Below are positions 15,889 through 23,617 of a stretch of DNA of 35,741 bases, one piece after another. Numbering within the stretch: the first letter of the stretch is position 1; every line of letters begins with the position of its first letter. A program made the translations under genes and the position numbers. The notes beneath the pieces were generated by a model, which saw nothing but the letters and a program-made list of their open reading frames with translations, was not told the DNA's origin and ran no database searches. Source of the DNA: Chloroflexi bacterium RBG_13_53_26 (GTDB lineage: Bacteria > Chloroflexota > Dehalococcoidia > UBA2247 > RBG-13-53-26); the NCBI GenBank assembly GCA_001795035.1, contig MGMW01000032.1, positions 1-35,741 of the forward strand, given 5' to 3'.

Positions 15889-17016
15889 ATGGATTTCAAT
15901 CTCAGTGAGCGTGAGAAAATGATTCAGAGTGCTGCCTGGGAATTCGCTCAGAAGGCAGTGTTGCCCCAGGCGGCTCATATTGATGGCTCTGGCGAGTTTC
16001 CGGCGGAACTTGCCCGGGAGATGGGCAGGATAGGGTACTATGGCTTGCCGTATCCTGCTGAGTACGGCGGAGGTGGAGCGGGCTATGTTGCCTATGTTTT
16101 GGTAGTTGAACAGCTTTGCCGTGCCTCTATGACGGTCGGTGCTATTGCAGCGGTCAGCATTCTCTCTGAAGAGTCCATTTTTCGCTTTGGTGATGAGAAG
16201 CAGAAACGGGGGTTTCTTACTCCCCTGACCAGCGGCAATATTCTTGGTTGCTTCTGTTTTACGGAACCAGCTACAGGATCTGATCCCAGGGCCATATCCA
16301 CGAAGGCGAAGCCGGACGGTGAGGATTATGTTATCGAGGGGCAGAAGAGTTTCGTTGCTCTTGCCCCGTCAGCTTCCCAGGCAGTTATTTTTGCGAAGGA
16401 TGAAACTGGCAGGATAAGTGCCTTTGTTGTCCCAACATCAGCATCAGGCTTTGTGTTGAGAGAACCATGTGAAACCCTGGGTCTGAGGGGGCTAGGAACA
16501 TCAGTCGTTTACCTGGATGGTGTTCGAATTCCGAAAGAGAACCTTATCGGCAAGAAGGGCTCCGGCTATGAAATCATGCTGGAGGCCATAAGTCTGGAAA
16601 GAGTGGGAGTGGCAGCTCAGGGGGTTGGACTAGCTCAGGCTGCTCTTGATCTTGCCCTTGACTATGCCAGACAACGCACCGCTTATGGCAGGCCAATTGC
16701 AGAGATGGCTACTATTCAGTGGCTACTGGCAGAGGTGGCCTCCAGAGTGGAAGCAGGCAGATGGCTGATCTACAGGACAGCCTTTGTGCGTGATCAGGGG
16801 AGGGAGATACGAAGTGAATCTGCAATGGCCAAGCTCTTCTGTTCTCAGGTGGCGGTGGAGGTAACTCGCATGGCTATGCAGGTTCACGGCGCCTACGGCA
16901 CAATGAAGAGTTTGCCTATCGAGCGGTTGTATCGGGATGCTAAGATGACAGAGCTCTACGTTGGAGTCTCTGAGATACAGCGAGTGATAATCGCCAGTCA
17001 TTTGCTGAGGGAGTAG
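15889..17016 (+). CDS. Acyl-CoA dehydrogenase family protein
   Basis: 375 aa; ATG at 15889 with GGGAAGG upstream. FAD-dependent alpha,beta-desaturation of an acyl-CoA. Features: N-terminal helical domain to ~120, CFCFTEPATGSD (flavin/substrate strand, ~121-132), GLRGLGTSVVYLDGVRIP (middle beta domain), and the C-terminal bundle with QRTAYGRPIAEMATIQWLLAE and the MQVHGAYG motif. The MCAD-type catalytic Glu position near the end (LYVGVSEIQ) is Val358, whereas E237 in SLERVG occupies the base position of isovaleryl-CoA and long-chain dehydrogenases. A branched or long acyl-CoA substrate is inferred. No ETF gene is nearby; it ends 3 bp before tgt. Confidence 0.88.
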   Translation: MDFNLSEREKMIQSAAWEFAQKAVLPQAAHIDGSGEFPAELAREMGRIGYYGLPYPAEYGGGGAGYVAYVLVVEQLCRASMTVGAIAAVSILSEESIFRFGDEKQKRGFLTPLTSGNILGCFCFTEPATGSDPRAISTKAKPDGEDYVIEGQKSFVALAPSASQAVIFAKDETGRISAFVVPTSASGFVLREPCETLGLRGLGTSVVYLDGVRIPKENLIGKKGSGYEIMLEAISLERVGVAAQGVGLAQAALDLALDYARQRTAYGRPIAEMATIQWLLAEVASRVEAGRWLIYRTAFVRDQGREIRSESAMAKLFCSQVAVEVTRMAMQVHGAYGTMKSLPIERLYRDAKMTELYVGVSEIQRVIIASHLLRE

Positions 17017-17019
17017 AAA

Positions 17020-18243
17020 GTGGATGGGGCAGTGGGTCATAGATTTGAGATAGCGAAATCCTGCACTCGGAGTGGCGCGCGGGCTGGATTGATTACCACG
17101 CCGCGGGGGTCTTTGCCTACGCCGTTGTTTCTTCCGGTAGGCAGCCAGGGCACAGTCAAGGCACTGACGCCGGATGACCTCAAAGCTATCGGGGTGAAGA
17201 TGGTGTTGGCCAATACCTATCATCTTTATCTCAGGCCGGGAATTGGTGTTGTTGAATCATTGGGGGGTCTGCATCGCTTCATGTCCTGGGAGAGCCCTGT
17301 TCTTACTGATAGTGGAGGCTATCAAGTATTTAGCTTGGCGCCACTTCGCCGAATCGATGACGAAGGTGTTCACTTTAGATCCCATATCGATGGCAGCGAA
17401 CATTTCTTTACACCTGAAAACGTGATTCAGTTCCAGGAAAGGCTGGGGGGTGAAATTGCCATGCCATTGGATGAATGTCCCCCCTATGGTGGCGACCAGG
17501 CATTGATTCGGGATGCTATGGAGAGGACGCATCGTTGGGCTGAAAGGAGTCTGAGATGCCATCGACGGGTGGATCAAGACCTCTATGGAATTGTCCAGGG
17601 AGGAGTTTTCCCTGAATTGCGCCGAGAATCGGCAGCATCTCTTACGTCGCTGGGATTCTCTGGCTATGCTATAGGGGGGTTGAGCTTGGGGGAACCCAAG
17701 AAGGTGACACTGGCTGTGGCAGAAGAGACGCTCTCCTTTCTACCAAAGGAAAGGCCGCGCTATCTCATGGGAGTGGGGTCTCCTGAAGATCTCTTTGAGT
17801 GTGTTGCCCGAGGGGTGGATATCTTTGATAGCGCTCTGCCCACGCGCACTGCGAGAAACGGTGCCCTATTCACCACACTGGGAAGACACAACATACATAA
17901 TGCATGCTATAAGAACATGGACGAAGCTGTTGATACAGATTGCGATTGCTATACCTGTCGTGGATTCTCAGTGGCCTATCTTCACCACCTTTTCAAAAGC
18001 AAGGAACTTCTGGCTTACAGGCTGGCCACAATCCATAACTTATCGTTTATTATCAGATTGATGGAGAGGATACGGCAAGCTATCATCGATGATAGCTTTG
18101 TAGCACTCAGGGACTCTTTCCTGGCCAGTTATCGAACAACAGACGAGGAAACACGGCTGTTGCAGAAACAGAAGTGGCTAGATAGATCTTCAAAGACTCC
18201 TGGCGAAGGCAACAGCACCAAGAATGCCAGCGTTATCACCTAG
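17020..18243 (+). CDS. tgt: Queuine tRNA-ribosyltransferase
   Basis: 407 aa; GTG start 7 nt after GAGGGAG at the end of the upstream gene. Exchanges G34 of GUN-anticodon tRNAs for the queuosine precursor preQ1. Seen: TPLFLPVGSQGTVKAL, ANTYHLYLRPG, LTDSGGYQVFSL (first catalytic Asp), GIVQGG, IGGLSLGE, the nucleophile Asp in FDSALPTRTARNG, and a zinc site CDCYTC-x25-H. The family is usually 370-385 aa; the last ~25 residues (after KWLDRSSK) are extra and overlap the convergent ROK gene by 54 bp. No queA or other queuosine gene is in the window. Confidence 0.96.
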   Translation: MDGAVGHRFEIAKSCTRSGARAGLITTPRGSLPTPLFLPVGSQGTVKALTPDDLKAIGVKMVLANTYHLYLRPGIGVVESLGGLHRFMSWESPVLTDSGGYQVFSLAPLRRIDDEGVHFRSHIDGSEHFFTPENVIQFQERLGGEIAMPLDECPPYGGDQALIRDAMERTHRWAERSLRCHRRVDQDLYGIVQGGVFPELRRESAASLTSLGFSGYAIGGLSLGEPKKVTLAVAEETLSFLPKERPRYLMGVGSPEDLFECVARGVDIFDSALPTRTARNGALFTTLGRHNIHNACYKNMDEAVDTDCDCYTCRGFSVAYLHHLFKSKELLAYRLATIHNLSFIIRLMERIRQAIIDDSFVALRDSFLASYRTTDEETRLLQKQKWLDRSSKTPGEGNSTKNASVIT

Positions 18244-19164
18244 CTGGCTAGGGACTATACGCACTACCTGAGCGGGCAACTGGAAGGCCCTCTCTGTGAC
18301 TACCTTTCTGGCACCGTCAAGAAGCATGTCACCCATTTTGGCCATCCCGCCACCCACAATAATCATCTCCGGGTTGAATATGTTGACCAGATTTACCATT
18401 CCTACACCGAGATAGCTGGCTGCTTTGGAGATAATTGCTATAGCGGTGGCATCCCCCTTCTGGGCTGCAACCGCCACTGTCTGAGCGGTTATGTTTTGCA
18501 GTTCACCCTCAGCGACTTCAATGATGGTGGTTCTGGCACCATGAGAGATTTGCCTTTGCGCTTCTCTGGCGACTGCTTTGCCCGATGCCAGCATCTCGAG
18601 ACAACCAATGTTGCCGCAGCTACAACGAGGGCCGTTTATGTCTATAGTAGTATGACCGATTTCGCCAGCACTCCCAGAAACCCCGTTGTATAGCTTGCCG
18701 TCGATGATGATTCCCCCACCGATGCCTGTGCTGACTGTGATGTAGATCAGATTGTTCACACCTCTTCCGGCACCAAAGGAGTGTTCACCCAAGGCTGCAG
18801 CGCTGGCGTCGTTCATAACGAAAGTACGGATTCCTGTTGCGCCTTCCACCATGTCTTTCAGCGGGATATTGTGCCAACCAGGAAGATTGGGCGAGTCTGT
18901 CACTGTTCCTTTCACTGAATCGATAGCACCAGCAGCGGCTATGCCTATAGTGGACAAAGAAGAAGATATGAGGTTGGTGTTATTGATGAGATCGTCGATT
19001 GTAGTCAACATGCGGTTGACTACTGCTTCCATTCCTTCTTCAGCCAGAGTGGGTTTGTATTGGCGGGAGATGATTTCCCCTGTTGGGGAGACTATAGCGG
19101 TTACGATCTTGGTACCCCCAAGATCTATAGACAGAACGAGATTCTGCTTAGTAGGCTCAGTCAT
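18190..19164 (-). CDS. ROK-family sugar kinase (glucokinase-like)
   Basis: 324 aa; ATG at 19164 with no recognisable ribosome site because the predicted transcript begins about 6 nt upstream. Phosphorylates a hexose, probably glucose, with ATP. Seen: phosphate loop SIDLGGTKIVTAIV, GIAAAGAID, NLPGWHNIPL (sugar site), MNDASAAALGEHSFGAG (catalytic Asp), YITVSTGIGGGIIIDGKLYNG, GEIGHTTID and the ROK zinc motif CSCGNIGCLE, then a C-terminal IVGGG motif. There is no N-terminal helix-turn-helix, so it is a kinase rather than a NagC/XylR-type repressor. Its 3' end overlaps tgt tail to tail. Confidence 0.9.
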   Translation of the reverse strand: MTEPTKQNLVLSIDLGGTKIVTAIVSPTGEIISRQYKPTLAEEGMEAVVNRMLTTIDDLINNTNLISSSLSTIGIAAAGAIDSVKGTVTDSPNLPGWHNIPLKDMVEGATGIRTFVMNDASAAALGEHSFGAGRGVNNLIYITVSTGIGGGIIIDGKLYNGVSGSAGEIGHTTIDINGPRCSCGNIGCLEMLASGKAVAREAQRQISHGARTTIIEVAEGELQNITAQTVAVAAQKGDATAIAIISKAASYLGVGMVNLVNIFNPEMIIVGGGMAKMGDMLLDGARKVVTERAFQLPAQVVRIVPSQLGDNAGILGAVAFARSL

Positions 19165-19176
19165 GGTCGTATCTGT

Positions 19177-19205
19177 ATTATAGCTGTCAGTACAGCAGCT
19201 ATCAA
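19177..19205 (-). promoter_or_regulatory. Strong promoter with overlapping operator-like dyad, upstream of ROK kinase
   Basis: Minus strand: TTGATA (19205-19200), exactly 17 nt, TATAAT (19182-19177). A perfect dyad ATAGCTG-N9-CAGCTAT (19180-19202) fills the spacer and overlaps both boxes, which is a classical repressor position. The predicted start near 19170 leaves a leader of about 6 nt before the ATG. Confidence 0.75.
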
Positions 19206-19278
19206 TTTCGGTGGATTGAGGCGGGCCCTATCTGGTCCGGATTGGCGGCTTATCGGGCTAGTCCTGGCTCTTCATGGA

Positions 19279-19650
19279 TTATGTTTGCTCCACGATGACC
19301 ATTGTGCCTGACGATATCTGCTTAAGTAACTTGGGGTTGCCTGTTAGCCTTCCTATTACGGTGACGGGGCTTGCTGCTCGGATCTCGTTCTTGCGACTTG
19401 CCGGAGTGGGGCCAAAGAAGATGCAGAGCGAGTTTCCATCCGGCCAGTAGCCCAGATCACCCATCTCAACGACCTCTTTCCCGCCTTCGATTTCGAGATA
19501 TAGAGGTATGGGGAAGTAGATCTCCTCCCCCCATGTATTGGCCTTGCCCTCCAGGGGTAGTATATCGTAGAGGGCTGTGGCTGTCTTGGTGTCGTTCAAT
19601 TCAGCCTGCAAATCGATATTGCCCGCTCGAATTCTGATCTTAGGGCTCAT
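19279..19650 (-). CDS. TM1367-like cyclophilin-fold protein
   Basis: 123 aa; ATG at 19650 with GGAG 8 nt upstream. Nearly the whole protein matches the cyclophilin-like family typified by Thermotoga TM1367 (formerly DUF369): IRIRAGNIDLQAELNDTKTATALYDILP, KANTWGEEIYFPIP, VVEMGDLGYWPDGNSLCIFFGPTPASR and ASPVTVIGRLTG. The fold is a closed beta-barrel like cyclophilin A, but catalytic prolyl isomerase residues are not generally conserved and no activity is established. It lies 85 bp behind the deacetylase-like gene on the same strand and is probably part of the same transcript. Confidence 0.8.
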   Translation of the reverse strand: MSPKIRIRAGNIDLQAELNDTKTATALYDILPLEGKANTWGEEIYFPIPLYLEIEGGKEVVEMGDLGYWPDGNSLCIFFGPTPASRKNEIRAASPVTVIGRLTGNPKLLKQISSGTMVIVEQT

Positions 19651-19735
19651 CTACAATACTCCAAATTCATCCGTTTCTCGAAGTCCTGTGTATTCGACTC
19701 ATCCTCTGGTCATACTGTTAGGCTTTGTGGGTATT

Positions 19736-20821
19736 CTATTTGGCAAAGCACCTCCAGCATGGCTTGAGGTTGTCTTTAACTGCCTTCACGATTTCTCGCG
19801 TTTCTGCAAGTCTGTGGTCCGTCCTGAGAGAGAAAAGAAACGGCTCTACCAATTGAAGGTCGAGTTTGGCTAATCCCGAGACCAGGGCGAGCCAACCAAA
19901 AGGCAGGACAGCCTGGTTGTATCCGCTCCCAATGAGATCAACTACCTTTCCATTGCATACCCTTTCGGCTACTTCCCCAACTTTTGCTACTACCATTCGC
20001 AGGCCTTTCAGAGTCAGCCCCAAATCAGTCAGTTCATCGGCAAAATGAGGATCAGAGCCTCCGTTTCTGATGATTATCTGAGGTGCGAATTCCTCTGCTA
20101 AAGGAGCGAATATCTCGTCGATGACGTATTCATAGGCATCATCGGAGGCCCCTGGAGGCAGGGGGATATTGACGGTGAATCCCAAGCCTTCGCCCTCTCC
20201 GATTTCATGGGCGAAGCCGGTTCCTGGATACAAAGTCCGCGGGTCCTGGTGAATGTCGATGAATAGCACCCTTGGGTCCTGATAGAAGATCTGACAGGTT
20301 CCATCCCCGGCATGAGCGTCGGTATCAATAACCAGGATTCTCTCCAGGCCATGGTTCTCGGTCAGGTTTCTGACGCATACAGCCACGTCATTATAGATGC
20401 AGAATCCAGCTCCGTAACTCCTTTTGGCGTGATGCAGTCCGCCACCAACGCCCACAGCATGAGCGAATCTGCCCTTCCAAACGATTTCGGCTGCTGTTAG
20501 AGTGGCTCCCACGATTAGCTTGGCAGCTTTCTCCATTCCGGGTTGAAGAGGGGTATCTGGACTGAGGAACCTGTTGTCCGGTAGCCAGACCCCCTTGGAT
20601 TCAGTTTGCAGGAATTCAATGTAGACTCTATGGTGAACAAGAAGCAATTCTTCATCTGTTGCATGCCTTGGATCGACCACTTCGAACTTGCTGCTCTCAA
20701 CTTTCTCTCTCAGGAGATCCATAAATCGGGTATACCTGTCGCTTCTGAAAGGATGCCCAGGTCCGAAATCGTAGCCTTTCATTTGTTCGCTATATGCTAT
20801 AGCCAGTGTCATCTCATTCAC
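19736..20821 (-). CDS. Histone deacetylase/AcuC-family deacetylase
   Basis: 361 aa; GTG at 20821, three bases after the end of the complete J-protein frame (an internal ATG at 20812 is an alternative). Arginase/deacetylase fold, zinc-dependent removal of acetyl or related groups from lysine, polyamines or small substrates. Seen: GPGHPFRSDRY near the N-terminus, the tandem His GGGLHHAKRSYGAGFCIYNDVAV, metal ligands Asp and His in DTDAHAGDG, FIDIHQDPRTLYPGTGFAHEIGEGEG, and the third metal Asp in RNGGSDPHFADELTDLGLT. All catalytic residues appear present. Bacterial members include AcuC, which deacetylates acetyl-CoA synthetase; the substrate here is unknown. Confidence 0.87.
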   Translation of the reverse strand: MNEMTLAIAYSEQMKGYDFGPGHPFRSDRYTRFMDLLREKVESSKFEVVDPRHATDEELLLVHHRVYIEFLQTESKGVWLPDNRFLSPDTPLQPGMEKAAKLIVGATLTAAEIVWKGRFAHAVGVGGGLHHAKRSYGAGFCIYNDVAVCVRNLTENHGLERILVIDTDAHAGDGTCQIFYQDPRVLFIDIHQDPRTLYPGTGFAHEIGEGEGLGFTVNIPLPPGASDDAYEYVIDEIFAPLAEEFAPQIIIRNGGSDPHFADELTDLGLTLKGLRMVVAKVGEVAERVCNGKVVDLIGSGYNQAVLPFGWLALVSGLAKLDLQLVEPFLFSLRTDHRLAETREIVKAVKDNLKPCWRCFAK

Positions 20822-20824
20822 GCT

Positions 20825-20968
20825 CTACTTGACTCTGACCCGGACCAGAATGTCCCCCGGATGGCCATCAGTTATCTGGCAAGCATTGCGCAGTCTCAGA
20901 ATATTGCCGGTCTTCACTCCGGAGGGAATTCTCACCTCCAAGCTCCTAGTATTCCTCTTCAACAGCTT
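20825..20968 (-). pseudogene. In-frame continuation of the J-protein C-terminal domain beyond a TAG
   Basis: Directly after the TAG at 20971-20969 the same frame stays open for 47 codons and ends at a TAG at 20827-20825. The translation contains LEVRIPSGVKTGNILRLRN and GDILVRVRVK, recognisable as the end of the DnaJ C-terminal substrate-binding domain. The conserved sequence implies the TAG replaces a sense codon (relatives usually have Glu before KLLKRN), by recent mutation, sequencing error or readthrough. Confidence 0.75.
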
Positions 20969-21496
20969 CTATGTTCCCATTGAAGCCTCGTCTTTTGAGA
21001 TCATCAGCTCATAATGAACATCTTGCTTTCGTGCTCTTTGGGCCTGATGAGGTCTCCCCCGTGTTCTACACGCTCTGTCTGAAGGCCAAGTCTCAAATCT
21101 TATGCTGCCACCTGGCCCAGTGGAAGTTCTGAATGAAAATGCTCCTCCTTTACCTTTGATCAGGTCGCCGAATACTTCGTCGAGGAACCCAAAACCCAGG
21201 CCGGCTCCATTAAATTCCCTCATCAAGTCTTCAAAGGTCATTCTCGTAGAAGCACTACCGAAGATATCGCCAATATTGCCCGTTACCCCAAACTGGTCAT
21301 ACTGTCTCCGTTTCTCTCTGTCTCCCAAAACCCCGTAGGCTTCGTTTATTTCTTTGAACTTGTGGTGAGCCCATTGTTCGTTTCCTGGATTGCGGTCCGG
21401 ATGATATTGCATGGCCAGGGTTCTGTAGGACTTTTTGATCTCTTGATCGCTGGAATCTCTGGTCACACCCAGAATCTTGTAGTAGTCCTCAGCCAT
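20969..21496 (-). CDS. DnaJ-like J-domain protein, interrupted by an in-frame stop
   Basis: 175 aa as read to the first stop; ATG at 21496. Residues 1-68 are a canonical J-domain (EDYYKILGVTRDSSDQEIKKSYRTLAMQYHPDRNPGNEQWAHHKFKEINEAYGVL) with the HPD motif that stimulates Hsp70 ATPase. A Gly/Phe-rich segment (~85-130) follows, then a charged linker and the beginning of DnaJ_C (DVHYELMISKDEASMGT), cut by TAG. No zinc-finger domain is present, as in type II J-proteins (CbpA). The J-domain part could still function. It lies directly upstream of the deacetylase-like gene; without readthrough, the coupling of translation to that gene would be lost. Confidence 0.85.
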   Translation of the reverse strand: MAEDYYKILGVTRDSSDQEIKKSYRTLAMQYHPDRNPGNEQWAHHKFKEINEAYGVLGDREKRRQYDQFGVTGNIGDIFGSASTRMTFEDLMREFNGAGLGFGFLDEVFGDLIKGKGGAFSFRTSTGPGGSIRFETWPSDRACRTRGRPHQAQRARKQDVHYELMISKDEASMGT

Positions 21497-21534
21497 TGTT
21501 CAATCTACGACTCCTTAGTGGTTCAGTTGGGTTC

Positions 21535-21554
21535 TACCCAGTTAGATCTGGGTA
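21535..21554. promoter_or_regulatory. Inverted repeat TACCCAG-N6-CTGGGTA upstream of the J-protein gene
   Basis: A perfect 7-bp dyad centred about 48 nt upstream of the ATG at 21496. Its size and position fit a repressor operator or a leader hairpin; it matches no named heat-shock element. Confidence 0.4.
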
Positions 21555-21736
21555 TAGTCTGGCCTCCTGTTGGCGGTGCGAACACTCGAGTATCTCAGGC
21601 GTCAAGTATAACACACCACTGCTCTCTCACGTGTCCTGTCGTTTGATATACATGACTCTGCCAAGAGCAAGGAAGGTATGCAGGGTGCCGGTGGGATGGT
21701 GAACATGAGCGGGAACAACTGCGATGATAAGACTAA

Positions 21737-21768
21737 GGGCCCGAGGTGATTTCTTACAAACCGGGCCC
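21737..21768 (-). terminator. Possible hairpin terminator of the MaoC operon
   Basis: GGGCCCG (21737-21743) pairs with CGGGCCC (21762-21768) around an 18-nt loop. On the minus strand it is followed by TTAGTCTT, only a weak U tract, so intrinsic termination is uncertain. Confidence 0.3.
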
Positions 21769-21885
21769 ATTTGAATGTAAGCACGAGTACCGGCAGGTGT
21801 CCCAAGTCTATGTCAACATTGCGTCTGTTGCACGATAGTCCCACGACTAATGTAGTGATTCACAGTGCATGAAGGCTGTGGCTTT

Positions 21886-22296
21886 CTAGCCGAGGTTCAT
21901 TACCTTGCCGATGGCGGTTGCCACTAACTCACCACGCTGATTCGTGGTCGTCGATTTCATGGAGAAAAGCACCATTTTCCTCTTCTCGTTGGACTTGTCC
22001 TCAACGTTATACCACTCGTTGACAATGGTGATGGTGTCACCGGCGGCGATTGGTTTGAAGTACTCCAGTTCCAGGCCGGCATCGACGATGCCCGGATATG
22101 GCCATTGCGGTGTGACCACACCCTCACCCATGAGCATGGCGCAAGCCAACATGCCAGGTGGCATGCGATTATCCCATCCTGGACTCTTGTCCCCGATAGC
22201 CTCGCAGTAACGGCGGATCATGGTTCTGTCGATCTCATAGGTTGTGGGGTTACCCTTCTTGCCAATATAGGCCTTAAGTTCCTCTACAGTGGCCAT
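21886..22296 (-). CDS. MaoC-like (FAS1-dehydratase-type) hot-dog protein
   Basis: 136 aa from the ATG at 22296, which lies 8 nt after AAGGAG; a GTG two codons earlier is too close to that site. A single hot-dog domain of the MaoC N-terminal type: YEIDRTMIRRYCEAIGD, PPGMLACAMLMGEG, ELEYFKPIAAGDTITIVNEWYNVEDK and MVLFSMKSTTTNQRGELVATAIGKVMNLG. MaoC enzymes hydrate enoyl-CoAs using an Asp-x4-His dyad; here the AIGDKSPGWDN stretch has no His at the expected place, so this subunit may need a catalytic partner, as in the ChsH1-ChsH2 heterodimer. Last gene of the six-gene operon; likely acts on the enoyl-CoA made by the two dehydrogenases. Confidence 0.82.
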   Translation of the reverse strand: MATVEELKAYIGKKGNPTTYEIDRTMIRRYCEAIGDKSPGWDNRMPPGMLACAMLMGEGVVTPQWPYPGIVDAGLELEYFKPIAAGDTITIVNEWYNVEDKSNEKRKMVLFSMKSTTTNQRGELVATAIGKVMNLG

Positions 22297-22360
22297 GTGC
22301 ACATCTCCTTTCCTGTGATTCTACGTTATGAGGGCAGCGTAGCACGACTTTGCTGCATTG

Positions 22361-23611
22361 CTACCATGCCTTGCTCAGGATGCAAGCTGCATTGTTGCCG
22401 GCATAACCATATGTCTGAGCAAGACCATTTACCAGTTTGGTTTTCTTGACCTGGCCGTCGCCTGCTTCGCCGCGCATCTGGCGGACCAGTTGGCAGACCT
22501 GGGAAAGCCCCTGGGCCACCACAGCCTCGCCCTGGGCAGCCACGCCGCCCCCGGAGCAGACCGGAAGTTCGCCTGTGATCGGATGGACTTTGCCGGACAT
22601 GAGCATCTTGTCGGCTTCGCCGGCTTTGAGGCCGAGAATGCACTCCAGGTAGACCAGGTAGTGCCAGGAAGAGTTGTCTGGAAGCTCTATGATGTCGATG
22701 TCCGCGGGCTGGAGGCCGGATATTTTGTAGATGACATTGATGGCGTTGCGGGACTCTGACAGGTCGAGAACGCCCGGGCGCGGGTATGCAGAGCAGAAGG
22801 TCAGGCGGATAGTCGGATCGCCGAAGGTTGGGGTGCCGATGGTGATGGCTTTGACCAAGAGCGGCTTCTTGTTATGCTTCTTGGCGTTATCCAGCGTGGT
22901 GACTATGACAGCGGCCGCACCGTCAGAGGTGGCGCAGATCTCGAAGAGGCGAAGAGGGTCGGCGATGTACTTAGAAGCCTTAATCTCCTCGATTGTGAAG
23001 ACCTTCCGGTATCGGGCATAGGGGTTGTTCACAGCGCCCTGGGATGTGATGTGCTTGGCCATGGCCAGCACTTCATCGGTGGTGCCGACGTCGTACATGC
23101 GGCGCCTGAGCTCCATCGCCCAGTAGGCGGGGTTAGTTTCGCCGGTCATGCAGAAGCGGATGTAGTCGGTGTCGTTCTCGGCTCCCCTATCGAACTTGGA
23201 TGGACTGGGGTCGCGGAGCTGGGGGCGGAAGAAGCCGCCGGCTGACTTGTCAGCGGCGACGGCGATGGCAGTGTCAGCGTGTCCAGAAGCGACTGCCAGG
23301 ACCGCCTCTCGTAATATGGCCTGGCCCGAGGCACAGGCGTTCACACAGTTGACCATGGGGATGCCGGTCTCGCCCATCATGCGGGCTATGGACGTGCCCA
23401 TGAGCAGGGAGGGGACGCCGCCGCGGTCGGCTATCCACATGTAGGCGCCATAAGCCGCGCTCTGGATGTCCCTCCAGGACATGTTGGCGTCCTTGAGCGC
23501 ATCAACTGTGCACTCGACACCCATTTCCTGCATGTTTTTCTCGGGGAACTGTCCCCACGGATGCTGGCCGATGCCAACGATAGCAACTTCACGCATAGCT
23601 TTCATCGTCAT
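22361..23611 (-). CDS. Thiolase-like (SCP-x/Ltp2-type) protein, probable acyl-CoA aldolase
   Basis: 416 aa; ATG at 23611 (or 23605, better spaced from AGGAG). A full-length thiolase fold: MREVAIVGIGQ at the start, the nucleophile region VNACASGQA with C93, and the C-terminal half (LQPADIDIIELPDN...). The residues of a Claisen thiolase are changed: the HDC motif of SCP-x proteins is PDNS (311-314), and the GHP motif is GEA (361-363). Loss of these is typical of Ltp2-like proteins, which carry out retro-aldol cleavage of hydroxyacyl-CoA side chains together with a DUF35 partner. The DUF35 gene lies 6 bp upstream, fitting that model. An aldolase role is inferred. Confidence 0.85.
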   Translation of the reverse strand: MTMKAMREVAIVGIGQHPWGQFPEKNMQEMGVECTVDALKDANMSWRDIQSAAYGAYMWIADRGGVPSLLMGTSIARMMGETGIPMVNCVNACASGQAILREAVLAVASGHADTAIAVAADKSAGGFFRPQLRDPSPSKFDRGAENDTDYIRFCMTGETNPAYWAMELRRRMYDVGTTDEVLAMAKHITSQGAVNNPYARYRKVFTIEEIKASKYIADPLRLFEICATSDGAAAVIVTTLDNAKKHNKKPLLVKAITIGTPTFGDPTIRLTFCSAYPRPGVLDLSESRNAINVIYKISGLQPADIDIIELPDNSSWHYLVYLECILGLKAGEADKMLMSGKVHPITGELPVCSGGGVAAQGEAVVAQGLSQVCQLVRQMRGEAGDGQVKKTKLVNGLAQTYGYAGNNAACILSKAW

Positions 23612-23617
23612 AATCTC

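Larger units (their letters stand above)
21497..21885. other. Intergenic region between the J-protein gene and the MaoC operon end
   Basis: 389 bp with no gene I can support. It should contain the promoter of the J-protein/deacetylase set near 21500-21640 and the end of the six-gene operon near 21740-21885. Two dyads are seen and listed separately; the rest shows nothing recognisable. No CIRCE heat-shock operator (TTAGCACTC-N9-GAGTGCTAA) is present. Confidence 0.6.

Noticed and set aside
20969..20971. TAG as a possible pyrrolysine codon
   Set aside because: TAG terminates many genes in this window and no Pyl machinery is visible; a nonsense change or error is simpler.
21531..21560. tRNA T-arm-like sequence (GGTTCTACCC)
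   Set aside because: No cloverleaf, acceptor stem or anticodon arm can be formed around it.
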